From: an uncultured Salinimicrobium sp.
Lineage (GTDB): Bacteria; Bacteroidota; Bacteroidia; Flavobacteriales; Flavobacteriaceae
Direction: 5' to 3'
DNA length: 64,000 nt
NCBI GenBank assembly: GCA_946887075.1
Contig: CAMPKA010000001.1
Span: 1-64,000 of the forward strand
Shown here: positions 45,964-54,221 of the stretch, in pieces
Numbering within the stretch: the first letter of the stretch is position 1
Layout of the letters: the number at the start of each line of letters is the position of its first letter
The notes under the pieces: generated by a model
What the model was told of the DNA's origin: nothing
Database searches by the model: none
What the model saw: only the letters and a program-made list of their open reading frames with translations
Position numbers and translations under genes: made by a program

Positions 45964-46866
45964 TCACTGGTTGGCAAGATTGATGATTTCCTGTTTGGAG
46001 AGGACCCTCCAGTTTCCTCTGGGGAGGTCCTTTTTGGTCAAGCCACCAAAAACTACCCTGTCCAAATTGATGATCTCATAGCCCAGGCTCTTGAACAGGC
46101 GTTGCACAATATGGTTTCTGGTGCTGCTTATTTCCAGACCAACCTCCCGCTTCGACCGGTTTTCGACATAGCTTATCTCCGTAATATTTACCTTGCCATC
46201 TTCAAGAGAAATTCCCTCCCGAATCTTATGCAAGTCCTCATACGCCAGTTCCTTGTCCAGCTCAATATGATAGATCTGCCTGATTCCGTGTCGAGGATTG
46301 GCCAGTTTTTTAGCCAGGGTGCCGTCATTGGTAAAAAGGAGCAGCCCGCTGGCCTGCGTATCCAATTTACCCACTGGATCGAGCTTGGCCTTCGTAGCAT
46401 TGGCAATAAGATCCATCACCGTCCGGTTATTTTTTTCCAGGCTGCCGGTGACATAGAAACCGCGCGGCTTATTGAGTAGAATGTATTCCGGCTTCTCAGG
46501 GTAGAGGCGGCGACCGTCAAACCTTACCTCGTCAGATCTTTTGACCTTCTTTCCCAGTTCCGTTACCACTTTTCCGTTGACGGTCACATTCCCTGCTGCA
46601 ATATAGATATCTGCATCCCTGCGGGAGCACACACCGGAATTGGAGAGGAATTTGTTCAGCCTGATCTCCTCTTTTTCAGTCTTAGCAGCTTTTTTTACCG
46701 GGGCATTACCCCGGGACAGCTCCCTTGGCCCCTTGCTTTCTTTTCCGATGGGAGCGTTACCCCGGCTTGTGGATTTTTTCATCGTACCACCACCCTGTCT
46801 GCCGCTCCTTTTATTTCCGGCGTCCTTACCCGTTCTGCTCCCCAGGGATTTTTTATCTCTGCTCAT
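45964..46866 (-). CDS. Pseudouridine synthase, RluB/RsuA family
   Basis: 300 residues. The N-terminal ~70 residues are a basic, Gly/Ser-rich tail with a repeated SRGNAP motif. An S4 RNA-binding domain follows (IRLNKFLSNSGVCSRRDAD) and then the synthase domain with catalytic Asp in GKLDTQASGLLLFTNDG and LNKPRGFYVTG. It converts a specific uridine of ribosomal RNA to pseudouridine; whether 23S (RluB/RluF) or 16S (RsuA) is not clear. Downstream in orientation from the mevalonate genes with a 58-base gap. Confidence 0.9.
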   Translation of the reverse strand: MSRDKKSLGSRTGKDAGNKRSGRQGGGTMKKSTSRGNAPIGKESKGPRELSRGNAPVKKAAKTEKEEIRLNKFLSNSGVCSRRDADIYIAAGNVTVNGKVVTELGKKVKRSDEVRFDGRRLYPEKPEYILLNKPRGFYVTGSLEKNNRTVMDLIANATKAKLDPVGKLDTQASGLLLFTNDGTLAKKLANPRHGIRQIYHIELDKELAYEDLHKIREGISLEDGKVNITEISYVENRSKREVGLEISSTRNHIVQRLFKSLGYEIINLDRVVFGGLTKKDLPRGNWRVLSKQEIINLANQ

Positions 46867-46924
46867 TCCTTTATTTTTTGTAAAGGTAGTGGATTCTGAA
46901 ACAAAGGGAGAAATTTAAAGCCTT

Positions 46925-47830
46925 CTACAATACCCTTCCCAGGACTGCCTGAGGGTCGATCAGCAATATACTGAAAACCCCCGCCACAATGATGAACTTC
47001 AACAGGTTATGGAGAAGCAGGTATTGCCATTTCGCCCTGCTGAAATACAGGATGAGGAGGAATACGACAAGAAGGACCACTGCCCCATAAAAGAAGAGAT
47101 ACATCAGGCCGATTTCAAACCTGTTGATCAGAAAATAAACCGGAATCATCGCAAGAAATGTGAGGGCCGTAAGTAAGATCTTACTGAGTTTCTCCCCATA
47201 GACGATCGGGATGGTCCGGTAACCCTGAACAAGGTCTCCCTTGATGTTCTCCAGGTCCTTCACCAGTTCCCGCATCAGAATGATAAGATACAGGAATACA
47301 GCATGTACCAGGATAACGGTATCAAAGTTCTTATAGTAAAGAAACACGGCAAAAAAAGGCGTAATCGTGATGATCGAGGCAATAAAGTTATTGAGAAAGA
47401 GGATCTTCTTGAGCCTGTGTGAATAGAACCAGATCCCGAAACTATAGGCAGAAAAGAACACCACGGCCCGAAAGGAGATATAGCTCGCAAAGAAAATGCC
47501 GCAAATATTGAGTAAAAAATATACGGAAAGCTTGGTACGTTGACTCACGAAACGGTCCAACATGGTCTTCTGGGGTCTGTTGATCAGGTCCTTCTCGCTG
47601 TCATAGAAGTTATTGATAATGTAGCCGGCAGCAACTATGGACGCCGTCGAAAGTACCATAAAAAACAAATTCGGGTCCAGCAGGACCTCTCCCAGGGGGA
47701 GATCCGGTGCCAGGATGAACATCGAAGTCAGGTATTGGGCAATGACAAGGATCAGAATGTTATATCCCCTGATAACGGAGATAAAACTGAGAATTTTGAG
47801 AAGTAATCGCTTTTTCGAAAGAGAGCTCAT
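46925..47830 (-). CDS. UbiA-family prenyltransferase, GGGP synthase-like
   Basis: 301 residues with about eight membrane helices. Both polyprenyl diphosphate-binding Asp-rich motifs are present: NNFYDSEKDLINRP and ELVKDLENIKGD. Flavobacterial members beside mevalonate genes are generally named geranylgeranylglycerol-phosphate geranylgeranyltransferase, but the real acceptor is unknown; a quinone or lipid acceptor is equally possible. It is 7 bases downstream of mevalonate kinase, so it uses isoprenoid made by that pathway. Confidence 0.85.
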   Translation of the reverse strand: MSSLSKKRLLLKILSFISVIRGYNILILVIAQYLTSMFILAPDLPLGEVLLDPNLFFMVLSTASIVAAGYIINNFYDSEKDLINRPQKTMLDRFVSQRTKLSVYFLLNICGIFFASYISFRAVVFFSAYSFGIWFYSHRLKKILFLNNFIASIITITPFFAVFLYYKNFDTVILVHAVFLYLIILMRELVKDLENIKGDLVQGYRTIPIVYGEKLSKILLTALTFLAMIPVYFLINRFEIGLMYLFFYGAVVLLVVFLLILYFSRAKWQYLLLHNLLKFIIVAGVFSILLIDPQAVLGRVL

Positions 47831-47837
47831 GGATGCC

Positions 47838-48776
47838 TCAGAAGTTGTACACCACTTCCAGACGGTAGTCCTTTAAAGCTTTTCTGGCCTTTTCAATGTC
47901 CTGCGTGAATCCAAGAATATAACCTCCCCCTCCCGATCCGCAGAGTTTAAGGTAATAATCATTGGTCTCGATACCTCTTTTCCAAAGGTTATGAAACTTT
48001 GCGGGAATCATCGGTTTGAAATGATCCAACACCACATGGGAAAGCTTTTTTATATTCCCAAAGAGGGATTTAACATCCCCTTTCAGGAAGTCATCTACAC
48101 AGGCGTCCGTGTGCTTGACGAACTGGGTCTTAAGCATTTTTCTGAAGGGCTCCTGTTTCATATTTTCCATGAAGATGTTCACCATTGGCGCAGTCTCTCC
48201 AACGGAACCGCTGTCGAGCAGAAAGACGGCACCTTTTCCGTTCTCTGTCTGGGACGGGATTCCGGCAGGTTCAATGTTATCCCTGGAGTTGATCAGGATC
48301 GGGATGCTCAGGTAAGAGTTCAAAGGATCAAGACCAGAGGATTTCCCGTGGAAGAAGGATTCCATTTCTCCGAAGATCTTTTTTAACCTCAGCAGCTTTT
48401 CCCTGGTGAGATTCTCGAGAACCGTTATTTTGTCCTTTGCATATTCATCATAAATGGCGGCCACAAGGGCTCCACTGCTTCCGACGCCATATCCCTGGGG
48501 AATGCTGGAGTCAAAATACATCCCTTTATCAATATCTGAATGTAAGGTTTCCATATCGAATTGAACAAGATCCGGCTGGTCCTGGCACAGGTTTTCGAGG
48601 TATGAAGCGAACATTCTGAGCCTACTGTTGGAGATCTTCGCATCCTCGGAAGGCTCAGGATCGACTTTAAGAGCCCCGTTATAGAAATTATAAGGAATAG
48701 AGAGTCCTTTGGAATCTTTAATGATCCCATACTCTCCAAAAAGAAGAATCTTAGAGTAAAATAGAGGTCCTTTCAT
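47838..48776 (-). CDS. Mevalonate kinase (GHMP family)
   Basis: 312 residues from the ATG at 48776 (MKGPLFYSKILLFGEYG); another ATG lies three codons upstream. GHMP kinase fold with the ATP loop IPQGYGVGSSGALVAAIY, the N-terminal KILLFGEYG and the C-terminal LCGSGGGGYILGF motif. It phosphorylates mevalonate in isoprenoid synthesis. In an operon-like array with the UbiA prenyltransferase and, 172 bases away, diphosphomevalonate decarboxylase. Confidence 0.88.
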   Translation of the reverse strand: MKGPLFYSKILLFGEYGIIKDSKGLSIPYNFYNGALKVDPEPSEDAKISNSRLRMFASYLENLCQDQPDLVQFDMETLHSDIDKGMYFDSSIPQGYGVGSSGALVAAIYDEYAKDKITVLENLTREKLLRLKKIFGEMESFFHGKSSGLDPLNSYLSIPILINSRDNIEPAGIPSQTENGKGAVFLLDSGSVGETAPMVNIFMENMKQEPFRKMLKTQFVKHTDACVDDFLKGDVKSLFGNIKKLSHVVLDHFKPMIPAKFHNLWKRGIETNDYYLKLCGSGGGGYILGFTQDIEKARKALKDYRLEVVYNF

Positions 48777-48957
48777 AATACACAATTCTGGGGCGTGAAC
48801 TTCAAAACAACACTTTCAGGCCATATTCAAAGTTACGGAATCTCCGATAATTGTCCGGCTAAATCTCGATCCGCCTATCGGGCAAATATATAATGGTTTT
48901 CGGGAATCCACAACTATTTGAGTCTCAGCAAGTAAATTGATTCCCAGAACTCCTTCA

Positions 48958-50040
48958 CTATACCCTCTGGGCTCCTAGACCAACCTGGTCATGGATGTGT
49001 CCGCCCTCCTCGCAATACTGCAGCAGATCAGCCTGAATAAAATCCTGTACTCCCTCTGAGTAATTCCCCGGGTACAGCAAATGGACATTAGCTCCAGCGT
49101 CCAAAGTAAAGCATAGCGGAACCTTCGTCGCTTCTCGGAACTCCAGGACCTTTTGTATCACAGAAAGCGTGCCCGGTTTCATCAGGATGAAATAGCGGCT
49201 CCCAGTCATCATCATGCTATGGAGACTCAAGGCCTCACTCTCCGTAATGCGGATAAATTGGTCGAGATCGCCGCTACCGAAGATTTCCTTCAAAAGTGCG
49301 ATATGTCCCCTTGCCTGTCGGAACCGGGAATCGGCGTAAGGATGTCCCTTCATCAGCTCATGTCCTATTGAACTGCTGACTTTTTTCTCTCCCCGGTCCA
49401 CCAGAAGGATAGTATCGCGATAGGAGCGGAAAATCTCATGTATCTTCTCCGGATATCTGATCCCATACAGATCACTACTCCCCTCCAACTCGTCCTGTCG
49501 GCCCCATACCACAACCGGTCCTTCTAGGCTTCTACAGGCACTACCTGAGCCGAGCCTGGCCAGGAAGGAGGCCTTGCGAAGAAAAAAATCAGCGTCCATT
49601 CCCGGGTTCAGCGATTTCTCCAGGTCCATCAGGCAAAGGGCCAGGGCACTCATTCCACTTGCCGAGGAAGCAATTCCGCTGCTATGTGGAAAGGAGTTGG
49701 AGGTATCAATGCGCAAGTGATAGTTTCTCAGAAACGGGAGATAAGGAAGACACCTCTGGAAAAACTGGTGTGTCTTTCTGGTAAAACGGTCTTTCCTTTC
49801 TCCTTCGAAATAGAGGTCAAAATCAAAATCTTCTGTTTCCTGCTCAAGTCTCTGAAAGGACATCCTGGTGGTGGTCCGGCAGGTATCGAGGGTGAAACTC
49901 ACTGAGGGATTGGCAGGAATCTGTTCCGGCAGTTTCCCCCAATACTTCACCAGGGCAATATTACTGGGACTGTGCCAGCCGACAGTTCCAGCTGTGGCAT
50001 CTCCCTGGTACCTTCCTGGAATAAAATCGTTTTCAGTCAT
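48958..50040 (-). CDS. mvaD: Diphosphomevalonate decarboxylase
   Basis: 360 residues, GHMP family. SPSNIALVKYWGK near residue 25, the phosphate loop SFPHSSGIASSASGMSALAL, and the catalytic Asp in CFTLDAGANVHLLY. It converts mevalonate diphosphate to isopentenyl diphosphate with ATP. Together with mevalonate kinase it shows that this organism makes isoprenoids by the mevalonate route, as Flavobacteriia do. The gap of 26 bases to the upstream flavoprotein suggests co-transcription. Confidence 0.93.
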   Translation of the reverse strand: MTENDFIPGRYQGDATAGTVGWHSPSNIALVKYWGKLPEQIPANPSVSFTLDTCRTTTRMSFQRLEQETEDFDFDLYFEGERKDRFTRKTHQFFQRCLPYLPFLRNYHLRIDTSNSFPHSSGIASSASGMSALALCLMDLEKSLNPGMDADFFLRKASFLARLGSGSACRSLEGPVVVWGRQDELEGSSDLYGIRYPEKIHEIFRSYRDTILLVDRGEKKVSSSIGHELMKGHPYADSRFRQARGHIALLKEIFGSGDLDQFIRITESEALSLHSMMMTGSRYFILMKPGTLSVIQKVLEFREATKVPLCFTLDAGANVHLLYPGNYSEGVQDFIQADLLQYCEEGGHIHDQVGLGAQRV

Positions 50041-50066
50041 AAATCCGGTTTGGGCAAAGATAACCT

Positions 50067-51314
50067 TTAGTTTGAAAGCCTTGGGGGTTCCCCTGGATCC
50101 TTAGCCGTCATCGCGCGGGCGGCAAGAAAGGCTCCAGTCCAGGCATTTTGAAAGTTGAATCCTCCCGTGACTGCGTCGACATTGAGCACCTCCCCCGCAA
50201 GGAACAGGCCGGGCTGGCGCCGACTTTCAAAGGTTCTCAGGTTCACCTCCTTGAGTTCAACTCCCCCGGCTGTTACGAATTCCTCCTTGAAAGTGCTTTT
50301 ACCATGGACTTCGAAGCGGCCTGAACTCAGCTGCTCCAAAAGGGCAGATAACTCTTTTTTTCGCAGATCTCCCCATTTTTTGGAGGGATCTATTCCAGCA
50401 GCCTGCACCAGACTCTGCCATAGCCTCCTGGGAAGACCCAGTTCAACTGTCCTTGTCACCCGGAGCTTTCCCTGCTTTTCCCGCAATTCGCTCATCGTCC
50501 GGATAATTTCAGCATCAGTAAGGTCCGGAAGCCAGTTTATCCTTATCCGGAAATTTTTCTGCGAACTTAATTCCCGGGCAGCCCATGCACTCAACTTCAG
50601 GACGGCAGGCCCGCTCAACCCCCAGTGGGTAATAAGGAGGGGCCCTTGGCTACGCAAGTCAGTTCCTTCCAACGCGATTTCAGCTGAAACGGAAACCCCG
50701 GGCAAATCCGTAATTCTGGTATCCTTGATATTGAAGGTAAAAAGCGAAGGAACCCCTGGAATAATGCTGTGACCCAATTCTTCCAGAATCTTCCAGATCC
50801 TGGTACTACTTCCCGCGGCGATAAGTATTTTTCCAGCCCTGAATCTTTCCATGCCTGCCTCGACCTCCCACTGATCTCCGGCTCTCCGGATATGTTGAAC
50901 TCCGGTCTTCTTGTACAGCTCGATGCCCAGACGGGCCGATTCTTTTAAGAACAGGTCAATCACGGATTGAGAGGAATCGGAGACCGGGAAGACCCTTCCG
51001 TCCTCCTCGACCTTCAGCGGAACACCGCGTTTCTCAAACCATTCCATGACATCACCGGTCATAAATTTGTGGAAAGGACCTAGCAGTTCCCTACGGCCTC
51101 TGGGGTAATGCCGTACAAGTTCCGAAGGTACAAATTCTGCGTGGGTGAGGTTGCATCGTCCGCCTCCAGAGATTTTCACCTTGCCCAGTACTTCCTTGCC
51201 CCGTTCGAGAATGCATATACGCATTCCCGGGGCGAACTCTGCAGCATTGATCGCACAAAAAAATCCTGCGGCCCCCCCGCCTATGATGATAATGTCTGCC
51301 TGGTGGTTCTTCAG
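50067..51314 (-). CDS. HI0933/YhiN-family flavoprotein (CTG start)
   Basis: 415 residues if begun at the CTG at 51312-51314. The first ATG in frame (51222-51224) would omit the FAD-binding loop. The codons before it, up to a stop at 51324-51326, encode the missing part: HQADIIIIGGGAAGFFCAIN. No ATG, GTG or TTG lies in that extension. Other blocks are typical of the family: GGGRCNLTHAEF, IAAGSSTRIWKILEELG, VTAGGVELKEVN and VTGGFNFQNAWTGAF. A soluble FAD oxidoreductase of unknown substrate, perhaps tRNA- or cofactor-related (family-level guess). Confidence 0.82.
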   Translation of the reverse strand: MKNHQADIIIIGGGAAGFFCAINAAEFAPGMRICILERGKEVLGKVKISGGGRCNLTHAEFVPSELVRHYPRGRRELLGPFHKFMTGDVMEWFEKRGVPLKVEEDGRVFPVSDSSQSVIDLFLKESARLGIELYKKTGVQHIRRAGDQWEVEAGMERFRAGKILIAAGSSTRIWKILEELGHSIIPGVPSLFTFNIKDTRITDLPGVSVSAEIALEGTDLRSQGPLLITHWGLSGPAVLKLSAWAARELSSQKNFRIRINWLPDLTDAEIIRTMSELREKQGKLRVTRTVELGLPRRLWQSLVQAAGIDPSKKWGDLRKKELSALLEQLSSGRFEVHGKSTFKEEFVTAGGVELKEVNLRTFESRRQPGLFLAGEVLNVDAVTGGFNFQNAWTGAFLAARAMTAKDPGEPPRLSN

Positions 51315-51460
51315 AACTTGTGATTATAGCGTCACAAAGATATTTAAATCCCTGAAGCATTTTTGGAGTTATTCTTTCTACAAACCTGCCCTAAAGCTTT
51401 CTTAAACCAATTTTCCCTGAACCCGATCTTCTCTAAATTTAAGTTCTAAATCAAGCGAAT

Positions 51461-52315
51461 ATGAGCAAACCCAAGGAATTTCCGAAACAGCATCAGGGGC
51501 AACCCGGCGTAGAGAAAAGGATGCATCCAGAACCTGAGATCATCCGGAAGACCTACAAGGGCAGTGAAAAACTGAAAGGAAAAGTCGCTCTGATTACCGG
51601 TGGGGACAGCGGAATAGGCCGTAGCATAGCGGTTCATTTTGCACATGAGGGTGCAGATGTGGCCATAGCTTATCTGGCCGAAGATCAGGATGCTCTGGAA
51701 ACCAGGAGAATGATCGAAGCAGCAGGTGCCAGGGCGTCTATCATCGAAGGCGATCTTAAAGACGAAAATTTTGCAAGGGAGGTAGTTCGGCGTACCGTGA
51801 AAGAACTGGGAGGCCTCAACATTCTGGTTAATAATGCCGCCATGCAGTTCCCTAAAGAAACTCCAGAGGAGCTCAGATCTGAGGACATCCATACCACTTT
51901 CCGAACGAACATTTATCCCTATTTTTTCACTGTCCAGGAAGCCTTGAAGCACCTTGGGGAGGGTGACGCCATTATCAATACCACTTCAGTGACCGCTTAC
52001 CGTGGAAGCACCCATCTTCTGGACTACTCCAGTACTAAGGGTGCCATCACAGCCTTCACAAGATCTTTGTCGAAGATGCTTGCAGAGCGAAAGATCCGAG
52101 TAAATGGCGTCGCACCCGGCCCGATCTGGACTCCTCTTATCCCGGCGAGTTTTCCAGAGGAACATGTGAAAAATTTTGGAAAGAACGTCCCCTTGGGAAG
52201 GGCAGGCCAGCCCAGTGAGGTCGGTCCGGCCTATGTTTTTCTCGCCTGTGAGGACAGCAGCTATATGACCGGACAAATCATCCACGTGAACGGGGGTGAA
52301 ATCGTAGGAGCCTAG
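51461..52315 (+). CDS. SDR-family oxidoreductase, general stress type
   Basis: 284 residues, classical short-chain dehydrogenase with an N-terminal extension of ~40 residues as in YhdG/GSP39-like stress proteins. NAD(P) loop TGGDSGIGRSIA, NNAAMQFP, catalytic Ser in TTSVTAYRGS, and YSSTKGA with the Tyr and Lys. Substrate unknown, likely a sugar or aldehyde. The SemiSWEET gene begins one base after the stop codon, suggesting linkage to sugar handling. Confidence 0.9.
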   Translation: MSKPKEFPKQHQGQPGVEKRMHPEPEIIRKTYKGSEKLKGKVALITGGDSGIGRSIAVHFAHEGADVAIAYLAEDQDALETRRMIEAAGARASIIEGDLKDENFAREVVRRTVKELGGLNILVNNAAMQFPKETPEELRSEDIHTTFRTNIYPYFFTVQEALKHLGEGDAIINTTSVTAYRGSTHLLDYSSTKGAITAFTRSLSKMLAERKIRVNGVAPGPIWTPLIPASFPEEHVKNFGKNVPLGRAGQPSEVGPAYVFLACEDSSYMTGQIIHVNGGEIVGA

Positions 52316-52316
52316 C

Positions 52317-52580
52317 ATGGGATCCTGGACGGCCGCCTTAGGCATCTTGGCGGGAATACTGACGACCTCAGCGGTAGTACCTCAAATTTGGAAAGCCTGG
52401 AGAACCAAGGAGGTGGAAGATGTCTCTCCGGGAATGTTCTTTGTGCTGATCACCGGTCTGGCTCTCTGGGTTGCTTATGGTGTAATCAAAAGTGATATTC
52501 CCATTATTGCCACCAACGGGGTTGCTTTTTTACTGAACACTTTTATGATTTATCTCATTTACAGGTATCGGGAGAAATAA
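52317..52580 (+). CDS. SemiSWEET-type sugar transporter
   Basis: 87 residues, three membrane helices, PQ-loop family. The PQ motif is in AVVPQIWKAWRTK; helices span about residues 5-25, 38-56 and 63-83. Works as a dimer to let sugars pass the inner membrane by facilitated diffusion. It follows the SDR stop by one base, so both are co-expressed. Confidence 0.88.
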   Translation: MGSWTAALGILAGILTTSAVVPQIWKAWRTKEVEDVSPGMFFVLITGLALWVAYGVIKSDIPIIATNGVAFLLNTFMIYLIYRYREK

Positions 52581-52630
52581 TTCTGCTGCACCTATCTCAG
52601 CTTCCCAAACCAAGAAGAGCAATCGGTAAT

Positions 52631-52726
52631 TCAAACAAGAGAGAAAAGATACTGGAAATAGGCGGCTGCCAGAATACAAAAAAGAAGAACAGCCAGTATG
52701 ATTCCTTTGTTGATCTTGAACTTCAT
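52631..52726 (-). CDS. Possible small single-helix membrane peptide (31 aa)
   Basis: An ATG at 52726 opens a short frame encoding MKFKINKGIILAVLL and a second hydrophobic stretch, one membrane helix with a basic N-terminus. It follows the terC gene on the same strand by 113 bases. An in-frame TTG at 52843 overlapping the terC stop would lengthen it to 70 residues, but that part looks non-coding. Not recognised. Confidence 0.3.
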   Translation of the reverse strand: MKFKINKGIILAVLLFCILAAAYFQYLFSLV

Positions 52727-52839
52727 ATATCCGACGGAAAGTTTTTTAAATGTAAGCAATCCGTATGAAGCCTCCATGACATTAACAAAAGCTTTGGTAT
52801 AGCAGAAGTCCCTTTCCGATGAAAGGACATAAATATCGA

Positions 52840-53577
52840 TCAATGACCTTTTGGAGGCTCTTCCAGGGTCCTGGTCTGCTTTTTCCTAAACCTGATATTG
52901 AGCATTTCAATGACCAGGGAGAAGAAGACCGCAAAGTAAATATAACCTTTCGGAACATGGTACTCAAGTCCTTCCATAATCAGCATGAATCCGATCAGGA
53001 TCAGAAATGAAAGTGCCAGAATTTGAATTGTAGGATATTTGTTCACGAAGTCCCCAACAGCCTTGGCAAATATCATCATGATGACTATCGAAACGATCAC
53101 CGCTATGACCATTAGAATGATCTCTTCGGTAAGCCCGACGGCTGTCAGGATGGAATCAAAAGAGAAAATAAGGTCCAGCAGGACGATTTGAACAATTGCA
53201 AAGCCAAAAGAAGAAACTTTCTTCACCTCTTTATCGTGCTCCTCTCCTTCCACTTTGGTGTGTATTTCAAGAATGGATTTGATCAATAGGAAGATTCCTC
53301 CTCCGGCAAGGATGATATCCCGCCAACTGAACTCGATATCGAACACGGTGATTACCGGCTGTGTCAGGCCTATCAGCCAGGTGATGCTGAGCAGGAGTAG
53401 GATCCGCATGATCAGGGCCAATGCGAGTCCCCCCAGTCGGGCCTTTTTCTGCTGGTGTTCAGGAAGCTTTCCTGCGACTATGGAAATAAAGATGATATTG
53501 TCTATTCCCAGAACAATCTCCATAAAAGTCAACGTAAGGAGTGCGACCCAGGTATCGAGTTCCATAAAAATTTCCAT
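52840..53577 (-). CDS. TerC-family integral membrane protein
   Basis: 245 residues, seven membrane helices. Conserved acidic helix motifs of the family are in IVLGIDNIIFISI and DLIFSFDSILTAVG, with a charged cytosolic loop (KVEGEEHDKEVKK). TerC proteins are linked to manganese or calcium efflux and to loading of metals on exported enzymes. Stands alone on the minus strand next to a possible small peptide gene. Confidence 0.9.
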   Translation of the reverse strand: MEIFMELDTWVALLTLTFMEIVLGIDNIIFISIVAGKLPEHQQKKARLGGLALALIMRILLLLSITWLIGLTQPVITVFDIEFSWRDIILAGGGIFLLIKSILEIHTKVEGEEHDKEVKKVSSFGFAIVQIVLLDLIFSFDSILTAVGLTEEIILMVIAVIVSIVIMMIFAKAVGDFVNKYPTIQILALSFLILIGFMLIMEGLEYHVPKGYIYFAVFFSLVIEMLNIRFRKKQTRTLEEPPKGH

Positions 53578-53684
53578 AGTACTTCCGCTTTTTATTAGAC
53601 GCCCTGAAGATAGTGTTTTTTTAAACTTCTGGGAATGCTCCGGGAATTCTCTTTTAACACCTCTTAGCTACTGTAGCATCAATT

Positions 53685-53716
53685 TTGGCACAATTATTCC
53701 ATTATATAGGTATATT
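53685..53716 (+). promoter_or_regulatory. Promoter candidate for the lipoprotein/astacin-like gene pair
   Basis: TTGGCA (53685-53690) is followed by TATATAGG and TATATT (53703-53716). The same sequence also fits the -24 half of a sigma-54 promoter (TTGGCAC) with a poor -12 half, so the class is unclear. It ends about 25 bases before the ATG at 53742. Confidence 0.3.
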
Positions 53717-53741
53717 AAGTAAAATTTAATAAATTCAGTAA

Positions 53742-54221
53742 ATGGCTGTTCGCCCTGGTATTTTTTTGGTTTTTCTTGGTCTTTTGTTCATCAGTTTTTC
53801 CTGTAGTAAGGAAGAAGCTGAAAATACGACAGATCCAGATGCTGACTCCTGCACGCTTCCTGCGCCTGGGACCAGTTGCGCTGCAATATTCCTGCAGGGG
53901 AGCAGTGGTTGGACAGAGATCATAGACCCGGGAGAATTGGAGGATCCGTATTTTCTTTATTCCCCAGGAAGCATGACCCCAAGGGGAACGGTTACAATCT
54001 CTCTGAACAGTGGATCTGTTCTGGTGAGGATAAATGATTCTGAAATCAGGGATCTTCAGGTCCAGGTTGCTCAAAATAAGGAAGGGGATGGGCTGGTTTG
54101 CGAGGTTTTGACAGGGCTCTCAGATCCAGGATCAGATCAGGAGGCGGACGCAATGATAACACTACAGGGGGAATTCAGTTATCCCTTCCAACTAAAGATA
54201 AAAGCAAATGAATGCATATAG
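53742..54221 (+). CDS. Hypothetical lipoprotein
   Basis: 159 residues with a lipoprotein signal (FISFSC, Cys about residue 21) and an Asp/Glu-rich linker. The mature part is beta-rich with four further Cys that could form disulfides in the periplasm or on the surface. No recognised domain. Its end overlaps the possible start of the astacin-like protease by 14 bases, which points to a shared job, for example substrate binding, inhibition or chaperoning of the protease (inference). Confidence 0.72.
   Translation: MAVRPGIFLVFLGLLFISFSCSKEEAENTTDPDADSCTLPAPGTSCAAIFLQGSSGWTEIIDPGELEDPYFLYSPGSMTPRGTVTISLNSGSVLVRINDSEIRDLQVQVAQNKEGDGLVCEVLTGLSDPGSDQEADAMITLQGEFSYPFQLKIKANECI

Noticed and set aside
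52727..52843. N-terminal extension of the small peptide from a TTG overlapping the terC stop
   Set aside because: The extension has a non-protein-like composition; the short form from 52726 is the more reasonable candidate.
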